DNA of 64,000 bases from Ophiura sarsii (GCA_035610835.1 CM069457.1:15842149-15906148); one strand, 5' to 3'. Positions 21,405-32,485 are shown, numbered from the stretch's first letter. The notes: generated by a model not told the origin, from the letters alone. Translations and numbers: made by a program.

Positions 21405-24400
21405 CTGTAGAAATAATTGCAATATATACAAAGTGTAACTATAATATGAAGTAAAGTTAAACGTTTTGACATTGACGTGTATGCATTCAGGAGCTTTCTT
21501 AAGTTACATGACCCCCAAGGAAAAAAACACTCTTATATTCGATGTACACAATGGTAATGCTGTTAAAACCCTCCTTTTTCAGAGTCAGTCCCATTTAATG
21601 ACCCCATTTTTTATTATGTATGGTAACCAAAAGCCCTTTTATTTTTAACCAAAGACGCCTTCTTTTTGAAACATATATATTGCAAATCTGCCCATCATTA
21701 TTATCATGCTTATAATTATGTATAAGTTAAGGACTATTTTGGTACCAATGACAATGTTAGCGAAGCGAAGTTATGGATTCATGAAAATTACTTGTTGCAA
21801 AACAACAAATACAAATTGTCAAGTTCTGGACATTTAAATTTTGGTTTTGTGAACAAATCAATGCTGAATGGAGTAAAATGACAATCAAAATATACCTAAT
21901 TGTAATTTTACTCTTCATTTTCATGATTTCAGTCTTTTGGTCGGAAAAATGTATCAAAAAACAAGACTTCGAATGAATTTGACTTATTATGACCTTGTCC
22001 TGCATTTGTGATTTTCAATCAAATTAGCTACTGCCACATGGGTCAAATTTGTCACCAAAATACCCTTAATTCGTTTGTCACCGAAATATCCGAAACGGGA
22101 TCCGAAACAAAGACCATCTATTGCACATGATAACTTTTTTTATACAGTGGCACTCGCATGTATTCAGGCAGTGATTATATATCCTAGAAATTACATTTTC
22201 TATGAACAAACTATTGATTATTTTCACTAGTAACGATTTTGTATGAGTGCTCAGAAACACATCTCCATTTTTTCAAAAAATGAGATTTTGGTATCAAAAT
22301 TTTCAGATAGAAATTCTCTTTCCAGTAACACACAGCCTTATCTCCATAACACAACCCCTTTCAAAGTTATAGCCAGTATCACAAGGCCTCATCTCCATCA
22401 CCATGTGTTTAAAAATCTTCAATAGTCTTTTTCTCAAAATGGTCAAAATGGAGATAAGGCCTTGTGTTTTTGAGCCCTCGATTTGTAAGTTCATGTTTGT
22501 TGCATGTTATGATTATGCAATTTTCATACACTCTATAAATTGAGACAAGACAAAATCTTATACACAGTGAAATCCCATTTGGACATTTGCCTCATTACGA
22601 GTCAAACTATTCAGGTCCCATACTCCCGTCTCAAAAAACAGGACAAGTTCTTCTTGTCAAAATATAAAATAATTGGTCAATGTCTTCATTTATCAAATCA
22701 AAGTTTAATATTTTATTTTATCTTGATCAAAGTTGATTATTTTATTTTAATCTACTCTACCTCTGTAATTGAATATTTCTCAACAGACTGAAGCACATCC
22801 AGCCGTTCACTGCACCCCCCTACCACGAAAATGTTGTCACCAATAACCCCCGTGCCACAGTGCATTCTCCTGGTTCTCATGTTTGGAAGACTGGTCCATT
22901 CCCTGGTGAAGGGGTTGTAGCATTCAGCGGACTTCAGTTCTGTACCTAAATCTGATAGACCACCAGCTATATAGATCAAGCCTGTTTGAAAATAATAATA
23001 AGATGTTTAGTTTGTGCCACGGACACCATCGTGATTTCTGCATGTTTTTAAGAGCATTTCAAATACATAGTGATCCGAATAATCCAGCAAATTTTGTTAT
23101 CAGCCAGAAATCATCAAACTGTCGGTTGATAAGTCATCAAACCTGATTTAATGACTTAAAACTTTAATTTGAAATGGTGTGTATATCAAAATTGAAATAG
23201 AGATTTAAAAAAAACTAGAAAATTTGAAGACATTTGAAGCCATTAAACTGATGGAAGTTCGGTTCTCACTGTATTGCCATTGTATGACCATTCTGTAAAA
23301 GATAATGGCCGAGTATCACACCATTCTGGGAAATAATGACCGAGAGGCATACATGTAAGTATACCGGGAATAATACAAAATAACCAAATGATAAACTAAA
23401 TAAAACATTTAAAAATTGTGTGAAATATTGACATACAAATAATATGTCAATATTTCACACAATTTTTAAATGTTTTATTTAGTTTATCATTTGGTTATTT
23501 TGTACTATTTGAGGTATACTTACATGTACGCCTCTCGGTCATTATTTTCCCAGAATGGTGTGATACTCGGCCATTATCCTTTCCGTAGATCTAACCAGGG
23601 ATCCAAGGTATCAACAATTTAAAGTAGGCCTAGGCCCTAGATAATTTTGTTTACTAATGTCCTTGTGATTTTTGAAGATGTGATAATGTATAATACTTTG
23701 TCACACACAAGTTCTAGTTGTTCACACATCGTTGTCAACGTAATAACTCTCCATTCTTAACACTAACTCTCCATTCCTAAAAAAACTCTCCATTCTTAAC
23801 ACAAACTCTATCTCCATTCTTAACACAAACTCTATCTCCATTCTTAACACAAACTCTATCTCCATTCTTAGCAATAATTCTCCATTCGTGATTTTTCGAA
23901 TGGAGAGGTATTTATTGTTTGTATCGCTCCATTCGTACAAAATAATGGAGTGAAATAACAATAGGGTGAGGTCTCAGGTGTGTATTGATTAAGAACTAAT
24001 AAGTTTGATGCATAGCTGGCAAAATCTGCATCCTACAATCAGGGAGATTCTCTTCACCAAAACAGGAAGATTTAAACAATTACATATGATATCATAGATG
24101 TTTCTCTATCAGGGAGGTTGTCAAATGTGTGTGCCTGGTCAGTATACAAATACTACATGGTAGAGGGGAAATAAAGCAAACTATTTTCCCGAGGTGCTGG
24201 CTACGGGCCTATCACCCCGAACCCAAAGGGTGAGGGGTGATAGGCCCGTAGCCAGTACCGAGGGAAAATAATGTGCCCTATTGCCCCGATCATACCATGT
24301 AATATTTGTTTTATTACACCGCACTGTGACTCTGGGGATGAGGTTGTAGGGAAATAGTCAAAACTATTTCCCTAGGGAAGTACTTGTGATAGGAATTGGC

Positions 24401-27400
24401 CAATGAATAGCCAAGATTAGTTCATGAATATTTATGAGGTGTAATAATTTACTTTCCCAGACCATACATGTATGTCAACAAATGTGACATCATCCAGAGC
24501 AAGGGATGTAAAGGATACACTCTTGTGGGCAATTATCTTACCATCAAATTCAGCAATTCCAAAATGACTTCGACAGGTATTCATCTCCCCGGACACACAC
24601 CATTCTCCTAATGCTGGGTCAAAGCATTCTATAGTCTTGGCCATCTCTGATGCAAACCATCCACCTACCACATAAATCACTCCATCTACTACACATACGC
24701 AGTGACCGCTACGAGGTTGTAACAGAGATGGTGCTGCTACCCACTTGTTAGCAACAGGATCTAACATTTCCATTGTATCATTCATAAGGGAATCGCACTC
24801 CCCACCTATGGTGTACAATGTGCCATTGACGAAACACACTCCATGTCCACTCCTAGGTATTTCTATTGGAGGTAGTCTTGTCCAAGTCTGATTAAAAGAA
24901 TCACACTTGTCGACACTTTCTAGGTACACAGTATCATTCCAGCCTACCCCTCTTTGCCTGCTATAGCCTCCGACCAAAACTAAATTCTTAATTGCACATC
25001 TTCTTGGCTTGTAATAGGAGCTTTGTGTGACAGACTTCGGTAGAGGCCTGTATCCGGCCGCAGCTGCAGAATTATTTCGTTGTCGTTCCGGATTATAATC
25101 TGCCAGTAACTTCCCAAGTGCCACTTTTAAACTAAGATCCTTACATTCGCTTATGTAGCAAAATAGCTGTTTTGCGTTCACGATTGGAAACCGTATCGGT
25201 TCTAGCACCCTCACTAGTTGCTTACGCCTGTGTACCGGATCGTGAAGGACCCATCGCAAAGTGGCAGTGAACACTTCAAACTCTGTTTCCACTGCTATCA
25301 TCTCGCTTTGAGTCAACTCTAAAACCTCGCTCAGGTCCAGCTCCAGGAACTCTTCTTCGTTGGCGACTTGAGGGAAGTTCCTGTGAGTGAAAGATTTGCT
25401 GGCGGCAATGAGATCGTGGCAAGAGTAAACTTTGGCAAATGTCCAGAAGCCAAGGCAGTTGGAAGGGTGGAGTTGTGATTCTATAAAGGTACAACAGGCA
25501 TGGATGACCTCATCTAATTGCAACATGTCTGCAGCAGACATTAAGGATTGAGCATTCAAAGTGTTTATTGTAATGTCACCTGAGAGAAAAAAGATGAGAA
25601 AATAAAGATTACTTAAAGGTATATTATGTGATCTTTCCAAGGAACGCCCTCAACATCGAAAAAAAATTGAAAGCAGATTTTCTTGCCGATTTACATTTCT
25701 GATCATAAATCATACATTCCAAGTTACAGGGCGATACGATTCTTATAATCTTCAAAATCATGGTTTTAGAGAGTGAAAATAAACTGTCGGGTTAACACAA
25801 CAGTTTATATTTTCACTCTAAATTCACTCTTAAACTATGATTTTGAGGTAATTAGAAATCATATCGCTCTGTAACTTGGAATGTAAATCTGCAAGATAAT
25901 CTACTTTCTAAAAAATATCATGAATAGAGGGCCCTCCCTGGAAAAGATCACATAATATGCCTTTAATAGCAATGTAATGTTAAACATGTAGTACCATACC
26001 TGGAGAGGAAGTATTACCCACATTTCGGTGCTATAAGCCTTGTGGCATATATATTAAGCAGCAGGTCCTTACATCTTTACATTCATAAAAGTTAATTTAA
26101 ACTCAATACAGATTCAACCAGCATAAAATGTTATCCAATTGTAAAATGTATGCAATGGACATTTAAGACTGAGCATTGTAAGCATTGATTGTAAAATGTC
26201 AGCTGAGGAAGGAAGATGTTAAAATAAAGATTCATCAGTGACTGTAAAAAAAATGTAAAACAATGAAGCACTTGACAAATGGATAAAACTTAACATTGCT
26301 ACAGGTGACCTCATCTATACTCAATTTGGCTTCCTCTGAACAGTGACTTAACTTACAGACACAGCTTTCTTAGCACGCGTATGTATTCCATCTTTCAACG
26401 CTGGTATGTATACGCCAGCGCCTCAAGTAGATGCGCACGTTATATGCTGCAACTACAATTCAGGAAAATTGGTGTTGGACCACACGGTCCATTTCTTTGC
26501 TAATATCCCACTTTAAGGGACTATTTTCAAGCGCTGATTTTGCAACAAACTTGTGTGGGGAGCTTGAGCTATCTACTAAGTGATATCCCTCCCCCGCCCC
26601 CACCAATCAATGTTGAGGGTCCCAACGACCGTGGTGATGAAACGGTTCCGAACAACATTGAATGGGGGGACTGGGGGGTTGATTTCAACGAAGTCCTCAA
26701 AGTGGTTCAACAGTTATTTCCGGAATTGTCTGAGGCTATTGGTAAATGCTCAATATGACAACTGTCTATAGGAAATAACTCGTGTTCTATACATTGCATA
26801 ATCTTCTAATTTGGAGAGTGGCAAGATATGTATATAATTGTTATATACGGTAAAGATAAAGTAAATACGACATTTACATTGTTAGGGACTGGTCATTTTA
26901 TGCGTGATTATGGCCCGTTTGTATGGTAAATCACTCAATATGACAACTGTCTATAGGGAATAACTCGTCTTCTATACATTGCATAATCTTCTAATTTGGA
27001 GAGTGGCAAGATATGTATATAATTGTTATATACGGTAAAGATAAAGTAAATACGACATTTACATTGTTAGGGACTGGTCATTTTATGCGTGATTATGGCC
27101 CGTTTGTATGGTAAATCACTCAATATGACAACTGTCTATAGGGAATAACTCGTCTTCTATACATTGCATACTCTTCTAATTTGGAGAGTGGCAAGATATG
27201 TATATACTTATTATATATGGTAAAGATAAAGTAAATACGACATGTACATTGTTAGGGACTGGTCATTTCATGCGTGATTATGGCCCATTTATATGGAATG
27301 CGCGAGTGTTACATAGTCTTACATAGGGTGCAACGGGTGAAATTCATTATTTAAACTAATTATATGACAGTAGTTTATTATGCAACAATCAATTAAAATC

Positions 27401-30400
27401 CTTTTTGTTATCGCAATGCGTTACTTTTTTGATAAGGGACCGGTCACAACCGCATTATAGACGCTATAAAGTAATAACTATTGTGTCAATTATTGTAGCG
27501 TTGTATTTGCCATTGAAGTCATGGAATGATTGTATTTTCTTTGCATTTACTTAACGTGGCGGTTATAATTTATCTTCTGTGTTTAATAAATGCATTAAAA
27601 GTACGAAATGCATTGTGACGGACTGGTCATTTTACATGTGGTAGACAGAGAGAAAGAAAGACAAACAACAACCACCGAAAAAAGTTCAAAAATAAAGAAG
27701 AACAAAAACCAAAAGAGAGAAAAAACAAAAACAATATGTGACAAACAGATGAATAAAATAAACAAGTTAATGAGCCACGCGAATAACGAAAATGTTATAT
27801 TAATACATTATTAAAACACCAATGGCTCCCACCATGAGGATTTGAACCCGTGTCTCTGGCCTTAAGTATGAATTGCCCAACGCGCTAATCAATTGAGCTA
27901 ATCGCCCATCTATGCAATATCAAGCCAAATCAAGAGTCATATTATCTTCGGCTTTAGAAATTAGCACTGATTCACAATACACCTTTCACAGTAACGCCTT
28001 ATAGCGTCTTTTTATTCAGAACCATGCCCTCGTACTATCAGAGTATGGACAACCGTTGCGTTTGTCCATCCATTGAAAAGCATGCACATCGGTCGATTGT
28101 CCCCGATAAATAATAGAACTAACTCCTATTATCTATTTAATTTAGACGGACAATCGTGTACACGCGTGCAATTCAATATGGACAACCATGTAACGTTTGT
28201 CCATCACCGCGTCATTAGAATTCCAAAGACAGGGTTCGGCGAATTACCTACAATGTAATGTTTATACCACTGTGGACGATGCTATTTAATATAATTCTCT
28301 TTATTTAGCTTTGGCCTTGTTATTATAATGTTATAAATGTAATAATTCTGTAATAAATGATTGCCGCGGTATGCTACGCGAGCAATGTCGTGCGCTATGT
28401 CCGAGCCGCTTGGAGCGATATGCGCGAGGCGTGTCAATCGATGTGCACGAAGAGTGTCGATCGCTGTGCGCGTGGCGTGTGGAGCGCTGCGCGCGAGACG
28501 TATAGATTGTTAATCATGATCTGTACACAAACAATGAATGTAATGACTGAACCTATTCATATCTGGCCTGTATTGATATGTAATGAACCGCAATGTTAGT
28601 TACCATCTAATTGTTCATGTTATTTCTTGGTAACAAAGTCGAGTGCTATGCTCGAAGTTTATGCAAACGCGTAGCGCAAGCTGTAACCAAGGGATACGCA
28701 TGGGATTGGGTCGAGCGCCACGCACGAACCGTCAAAGTTGTATTTAAATCATATTTTATAATGTTCTCGTGTTTATCGGGGTATCAGATGCTGTTTTAAA
28801 ATAAATAAGTCAGGCTTCCTTGAATAATAGGAGCAAATATGCAGGTTTAGGTATTTAATATGACCAGTCCCTAATTCAGTACTGTAGACACCTCTTGATG
28901 ATGGTATATGGGCAATTCCACGCGTTGCGGAATGACATTTACACACAAAAATCCACTTTCTTTTGGGTGTAAAACCCAGAGATTTGTAGTTACTCCCCAT
29001 TTTACAACTTTATTTGATAATAGCGATTGATACTAAAAAAATAAACCCAGGGAAAAAATTAGACTGCGCTTCCAAGTATCCTAATTTGCATATGCAAATT
29101 TGCGTTGCGGAATGACGCAGACGATTGGGTGTTTTTTTACATGTTTACACAAAGTGAAAACTCTGTGAACTTTTTAGAGTGTATCATTATTGAAGTTACT
29201 TTTTAGAAGGTTTGAAGTGTTAGCTAACTGACAAAAGCATTTTCATAAAACTTAATCATCAGCTAGGATGTCTAGTAGGTCATCAAAAATAAAAGTAGGT
29301 GTTGCGGAATGACGTTGCGGAATGACAGTGTGAATTTGTGTGCAAAACTCCATAGAGAAAAGAAAAAACATGTTTTTATAAAAAAATAAAAGAAAGAGTA
29401 ATCAGTGGCATTTCATATGTTACAAATTCGTGAATACAAGTAACCCAACTATTTTCACATTGAAATCATCATTTACAGGTAAAGTAGCCATGATTTTGTG
29501 ATAAAGTTGCCGAATTCAACAGCTTGCACATCAAAGTTGCCTAATTCAGCAAATTATGAGTTTTCATCAATTTTGAAACTTTTTTAGAAGTTTAGAGTCC
29601 ATTTTGAATGAATTATCATAAATAAAGATGATCTTATACCAAGTACACAAAAATATCACAATTTGCTCAATAAATTGCCTAAATATAGGGATTAATACCT
29701 TTGTCATTCCGCACCGTCATTCCGCAACACGTCATTCCGCAACGCTCGTTAGGGCTATTAATTAACAGAATTTTCCAAAAAAAATTTGATCATTGTGAAG
29801 CATGTCAATTGTGTGCAGAGAAAAAATAGTTAAATGAAAATAGGGTACATTTTTTTTCTTGCTATCCTAAAAAATTGTACTTTTGCGTTGCGGAATGACA
29901 TGAGATTATGCAATGCATACTAATTACCTGGATTAACGAGGCTAATCGGCTGTTGATCAAAATTAAATTTATATCAAAACTTTTCCCATCAGTACTACTA
30001 TTGTGCCTGACATTTATTTAAACATCATACCTATACCTATGTGTCTAAAAGATATGGAATAAATAAAAACAAAGCCTTTTCACTGATTTTGTAAGCTGCA
30101 AATATGCAAATTTATGCTAATTAGCTAGTTATACATCAAAAAACATAGTATCGCTAAACAAACTAAAAATTCCTGAACTTTGGACTCTTGCCTACATTAA
30201 AGGCATAGAATTAAACTTTGGATGCACATTTGAAATTTTGGCTATTTGGTTGACATTTGCTTGGAATTGCCCATATCAGGAGATTCATAGCATCTCTATT
30301 TACTGAAAATTTGATCAAAAAAGACTTACAAATAAAAAAGTTGTGGCTAAAAATGTAAAATCAGATGATTTTTTTTGGACTTCATTCAGACAATTCAGGA

Positions 30401-31763
30401 AAATTGGTGTTGGACCACACGGTCCATTTCTTTGCTAATATCCCACTTTAAGGGACTATTTTCAAGCGCTGATTTTGCAACAAACTTGTGTAGGGAGCTT
30501 GAGCTATCTACTAAGTGATATCCCTCCCCCGCCCCCACCAATCAATGTTGAGGGTCCCAACGACCGTGGTGATGAAACGGTTCCGAACAACATTGAATGG
30601 GGGGACTGGGGGGTTGATTTCAACGAAGTCCTCAAAGTGGTTCAACAATTATTTCTGGAATTGTAGTAGAATACGCAGTTACGTCACTGTCTCATGATGG
30701 CCAAATAGACTATAGTTACAACATTTCTGATGCAGAATTTAAGAACAAGCATTGGTAATTAAGCATGTATTGTAATGTCACCTGAGAAAGAAAAGTTAGA
30801 AAAAGTGGATTACGCGGTGACAATGTTAGACAGAATAGGCTTCACTCTAAAAAGACGTCAATAATGTTGTGGATATACAAAAAGCTAATTCTCCATTGAC
30901 TGATCACCAGTGGCATAACCAGAGGAGGTGGGGGTGGGGGGGGGGGGGGGGGGGGGGGGGTCTACTCTCATTTTATATGCCCCAGTACTGGAAAACTGAC
31001 TTTGTACCAGTATAAAATGATACTGGGCGTAACAGTATTGGACGATACCAGTACAGTCCCGAATCTGGGACTTAAAACATGACATACACTTTTTCCATAT
31101 TTTTGAGAAATCTCATGGATCTCTCAATGCCCTATTGAATACATATACATTCAGGCTTCGAAATAAGGAGGGCCCTCGGGTCAAAAGCCCTAAAAAAATA
31201 GTGAGGACCCTTGACTCTTCTATCATAGGGGTCCTCAGGACCCACTAAAATAAAATACATTCAGAAAATTGTGTGCATTTTTTTTTAAACAAAAGATGTT
31301 GCTGATGACATATCCTATGATGTAGTACTTTAATATTAACAGCAGGGTTTAAAATATGGGGAATCCACATTATGTTATGATATATACATGTTATCCAGAC
31401 ATCTTGAATCCAAAAGAAGCCCCACTCATGTCGAATTTCAAATGTTTGGACCCTTGAAAATAAGTGAGGCCCCTTGGAATTTCAGAGGCAAGGGTCATGA
31501 GGACCCTTTGATTTTTATTCTTATTTCGAGGCCTGCATACATTGTACATGTAAATTGAATAAATTCTTACAAATCACCTACCTGTGTACACAAATCCAAG
31601 GAGACTTCGAAACACGTCCGGCTCTACTTGGTGTATATCAACAACGCCCTCTGTTGCCTCGGACATACCACCCGTAAACATGCCGCAGAAATACGAACTG
31701 CATGCCGCTAACACTAGGCGATGTGCCCTGAAGGTCTCTGTTCCAACATGGATGTCTACATCA
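21180..31763 (-). CDS. BTB-BACK-Kelch protein (KLHL family), four exons
   Basis: Probable substrate adaptor of a Cullin-3 ubiquitin ligase: in this family BTB/BACK binds CUL3 and the Kelch propeller binds substrate. Exons on the - strand: 31763-31582 (BTB), 25579-24542 (BTB end, BACK, three Kelch repeats), 22981-22761 (two Kelch repeats), 21404-21180 (last Kelch repeat and stop). Every junction has GT/AG ends and keeps the frame, for example ...YTG|DITINT and ...EFDG|LIYIAGG. Six Kelch blades are countable, and the protein ends a few residues after the last blade, as in many KLHL proteins. The first coding exon is not identified. An in-frame ATG at 31804 could be the start if the AG at 31764 is not used. 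The introns contain many transposons. I cannot assign a specific KLHL number. Confidence 0.85.
21760..22740. other. KLHL intron 3, no feature recognised
   Basis: AT-rich intron. A GGCCTCATCTCCATCACCATG block and a GGAGATAAGGCCTTGTG block lie in inverted order near 22320-22470, suggesting a small degenerate foldback. Nothing else is seen. Confidence 0.35.
22761..22981 (-). CDS. KLHL exon 3: two Kelch repeats
   Basis: 221 bp between acceptor TTTCAAACAG and donor GTAGAG. It encodes LIYIAGG and NIFVVGG, each with the following Y and W positions (CYNPFTREW, VEKYS). The phases fit exons 2 and 4. Confidence 0.85.
23295..23585. mobile_element. near-perfect 290-bp hairpin (foldback MITE)
   Basis: Arms of about 140 bp (GATAATGGCCGAGTATCACA ... 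and its inverse) meet at a short ACATACAAATAATATGT centre. One small difference in length occurs near GTATACCGGGAATAATAC. Such high arm identity indicates recent origin. It lies in the KLHL intron between exons 3 and 2. Confidence 0.85.
23745..23890. repeat. 27-bp tandem repeat
   Basis: About five units built from CTCCATTCTTAACACAAACT, with longer and shorter versions. The reverse strand reads as repeats of LRMEIEFV in one frame, a by-product. Confidence 0.75.
24146..24310. mobile_element. foldback hairpin in KLHL intron 2
   Basis: CTGGCTACGGGCCTATCACC and its inverse form a perfect core stem around GAACCCAAAGGGTGAG. The outer arms extend with lower match to ACATGGTA/TACCATGT. No coding. Confidence 0.75.
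24542..25579 (-). CDS. KLHL exon 2: BTB end, BACK domain, Kelch repeats 1-3
   Basis: 1,038 bp between acceptor TTTTTTCTCTCAG and donor GTAAGA. It encodes the last BTB helices (SLMSAADMLQLDEVIHACC), the BACK domain (NCLGFWTFAKVYSCHDL onward, with the conserved E..VF.A.L.WV pattern), then Kelch repeats with LVLVGG, TLYTIGG and VIYVVGG. This is the classical KLHL order. A basic/Ser linker separates BACK from the propeller. Confidence 0.9.
25617..25962. mobile_element. TTAA foldback MITE, family AGGYATATTATGTGATC, copy 2
   Basis: 346 bp flanked by TTAA (25613-25616, 25963-25966), only 37 bp upstream of KLHL exon 2. Sequence and hairpin architecture match the copy at 19573-19944. Close placement to the acceptor could influence splicing. 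Confidence 0.85.
26456..26741 (+). pseudogene. exon-like segment in the left direct repeat
   Basis: One frame is open from 26525 or earlier to 26741 and ends at a good donor (GTAAAT at 26742). It reads SLSYLLSDIPPPPPPINVEG, then NNIEWGDWGVDFNEVLKVV. The right direct repeat carries the same frame but stops a few codons after the repeat edge. The acidic IEWGDWG string is reminiscent of IDWG-type motifs such as those of CDK5RAP3, but this is only a suggestion. It is probably a captured gene fragment. Confidence 0.4.
26740..27295. repeat. three tandem units of about 183 bp
   Basis: Each unit starts near CTCAATATGACAACTGTC, contains GGAGAGTGGCAAGATATG and ends TTAGGGACTGGTCATTT...GATTATGGCCC. Units 1 and 2 are nearly identical and unit 3 is more diverged. 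The word GGGACTGGTCA recurs, partly degenerate or inverted, near 27428, 27617 and 28860. Confidence 0.85.
27830..27912 (-). repeat. tRNA-like sequence (SINE head or pseudo-tRNA)
   Basis: The - strand has TTAGCTCAATTGATTAGCGC (box A-like) and GGGTTCAAATCC (box B-like), spaced as in a tRNA with a long variable region. The ends (GGGCGAT and ATGGTGGGA) do not form a proper acceptor stem, so a functional tRNA is unlikely. Confidence 0.5.
28350..28770. repeat. GC-rich short tandem segment
   Basis: Repeats of GAGCGATATGCGCGAGGCGT with variants at 28407-28500, then further GCG-rich words to 28730, contrasting with the AT-rich surroundings. Open frames over it have no family signal. Confidence 0.5.
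28910..30272. mobile_element. 1.36-kb TIR element with repeated GTTGCGGAATGAC sites
   Basis: Short terminal inverted repeats GGGCAATTCCA and TGGAATTGCCC, flanked by ATAT on both sides. The 13-mer GTTGCGGAATGAC occurs at 28924, 29104, 29301, 29314 and 29887 on the + strand and at 29716 and 29731 on the - strand, with one imperfect - strand copy at 29703. Sites are clustered toward both ends, as transposase subterminal binding sites often are. No coding frame is present. It is nested in the 4.2-kb unit. Confidence 0.75.
30929..30960. repeat. G homopolymer tract
   Basis: An almost pure run of about 30 G after AGAGGAGGTGGG, at the edge of dyad array C. It could form a G-quadruplex, or its length could be an assembly artefact. 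Confidence 0.8.
30961..31095. repeat. dyad array C (truncated)
   Basis: Two to three CCAGTAT-type dyads, ending in the family terminus (inverse of GGAAAAAGTGTATGTC). The left end is replaced by the G-run. Confidence 0.65.
31152..31535. mobile_element. hAT-like MITE
   Basis: Ends CAGGCTTCGAAATAAG and the inverse CTTATTTCGAGGCCTG. TATACATT before and CATACATT after form a 7-of-8 target duplication, the length expected for hAT elements. It lies about 50 bp from the KLHL BTB exon, in the following intron. 384 bp, no coding. Confidence 0.7.
31582..31763 (-). CDS. KLHL exon 1 (first identified): BTB core
   Basis: Encodes SDVDIHVGTETFRAHRLVLA, then the CSSYFCGMF helix and the end of the BTB fold (SLLGFVYTG). 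Donor GTAGGTGA begins at 31581. A possible acceptor (AATCCTTTTAG) lies at 31764. The frame is also open upstream to an in-frame ATG at 31804 and beyond to 31876. Confidence 0.85.
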
Positions 31764-31873
31764 CTAAAAGGATTACACAGAATTTGTGGTTTGTCATTTA
31801 TCATAAACAAAACACCAAAAGTAAGTCCCCCTCTCAAAATTTCGTCATAACATCGTAAGGTAACAAAATTTAC

Positions 31874-32265
31874 CAATAAAACTTAGCTAGATATAATCCT
31901 ATGACTATTTCCTAAGTGGTGTTTGAAAATGAAAGATGTCCATGACTTCATGGCTGAATGAGCTCAAATGAAAGACAAAAACTGCAATTCTCAAAAGTCA
32001 CAACTCACTGTGCTAATATCTGAGCCAAGAAGTGGATTTACATTGCTGAATGATCATGAATTGATTACACATTACTGTAATATTCGCTCAACTACGGGTG
32101 TTTTTCCATTAGTAAGAAGCAATTCATAAACTTTTGTGACTTTTGAGAAGGGCAGTTTTTGTCTTTCAATTGAGCTCATTCAGCCATGAAGTCATGGACA
32201 TCTTTCATTTTCAAACACCACTTATTAGACAACTGTCATAGGATTATTTCTAACTAAGTTTTATT
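31874..32265. mobile_element. foldback element with 130-bp arms
   Basis: CAATAAAACTTAGCTAGATA at the left is inverted at the right (CTAACTAAGTTTTATTG). The arms share long identical blocks such as GAAAGATGTCCATGACTTCA. It lies directly upstream of the BTB exon and downstream of the Penelope-like element. Confidence 0.8.
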
Positions 32266-32440
32266 GAGAATAAATGCAAAACGACAGTTCCAACTGTCCA
32301 GCAGGGCACACGATATGGATCCCGTAGAATTCAATAGAGACAAACAAACAAGGTAAATAAATAAAGGCAAAACTGCAAGTCTCAACATATGGTGAGTGGG
32401 AGAGGTGATGATGGTGAGGGGGTAAAAGAAGGAAGAGAAA

Positions 32441-32485
32441 GATCTGGTCGACGTTTCGACTGGATATACCAGTCTTTATCAAGTA
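32441..32485 (-). ncRNA. degenerate hammerhead-like motif of the Penelope-like element
   Basis: The - strand reads CTTGATAAA, then the perfect stem GACTGG-TATAT-CCAGTC, then GAAACGTC. Position and form match hammerhead motifs described in Penelope-like elements, with the CUGAUGA core changed to UUGAUAA. The G8-equivalent appears lost, so cleavage activity is unlikely. Confidence 0.5.

Larger units (their letters stand above)
26456..30663. mobile_element. 4.2-kb unit with 273-bp terminal direct repeats and TA duplication
   Basis: Outer ends are CAATTCAGG and CCGGAATTG/CTGGAATTG, with TA on both sides (26454-26455, 30664-30665). Terminal direct repeats 26456-26728 and 30391-30663 differ at about three positions. 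The inner edges read GAATTGTCTGA and TCAGACAATTC, an inverted pair. The inside holds a triple tandem repeat, a tRNA-like sequence and a nested 1.36-kb TIR element. No transposase, integrase or RT is visible. The architecture fits no standard class that I can name. Confidence 0.7.
26316..30713. mobile_element. MITE of the CTATTTGGC family, copy 2, split by an insertion
   Basis: The left half (26316-26455) matches copies at 2700 and 58968. The right half resumes at 30664 with AGTAGAATACGCAGTTACG and ends GATGGCCAAATAGACTATAG. Removing 26456-30663 and one TA restores a continuous copy, showing that the intervening 4.2 kb arrived as one insertion. Confidence 0.8.

Noticed and set aside
27830..27912. 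Functional tRNA gene
   Set aside because: Box A and B are present but the acceptor and anticodon stems do not pair properly.
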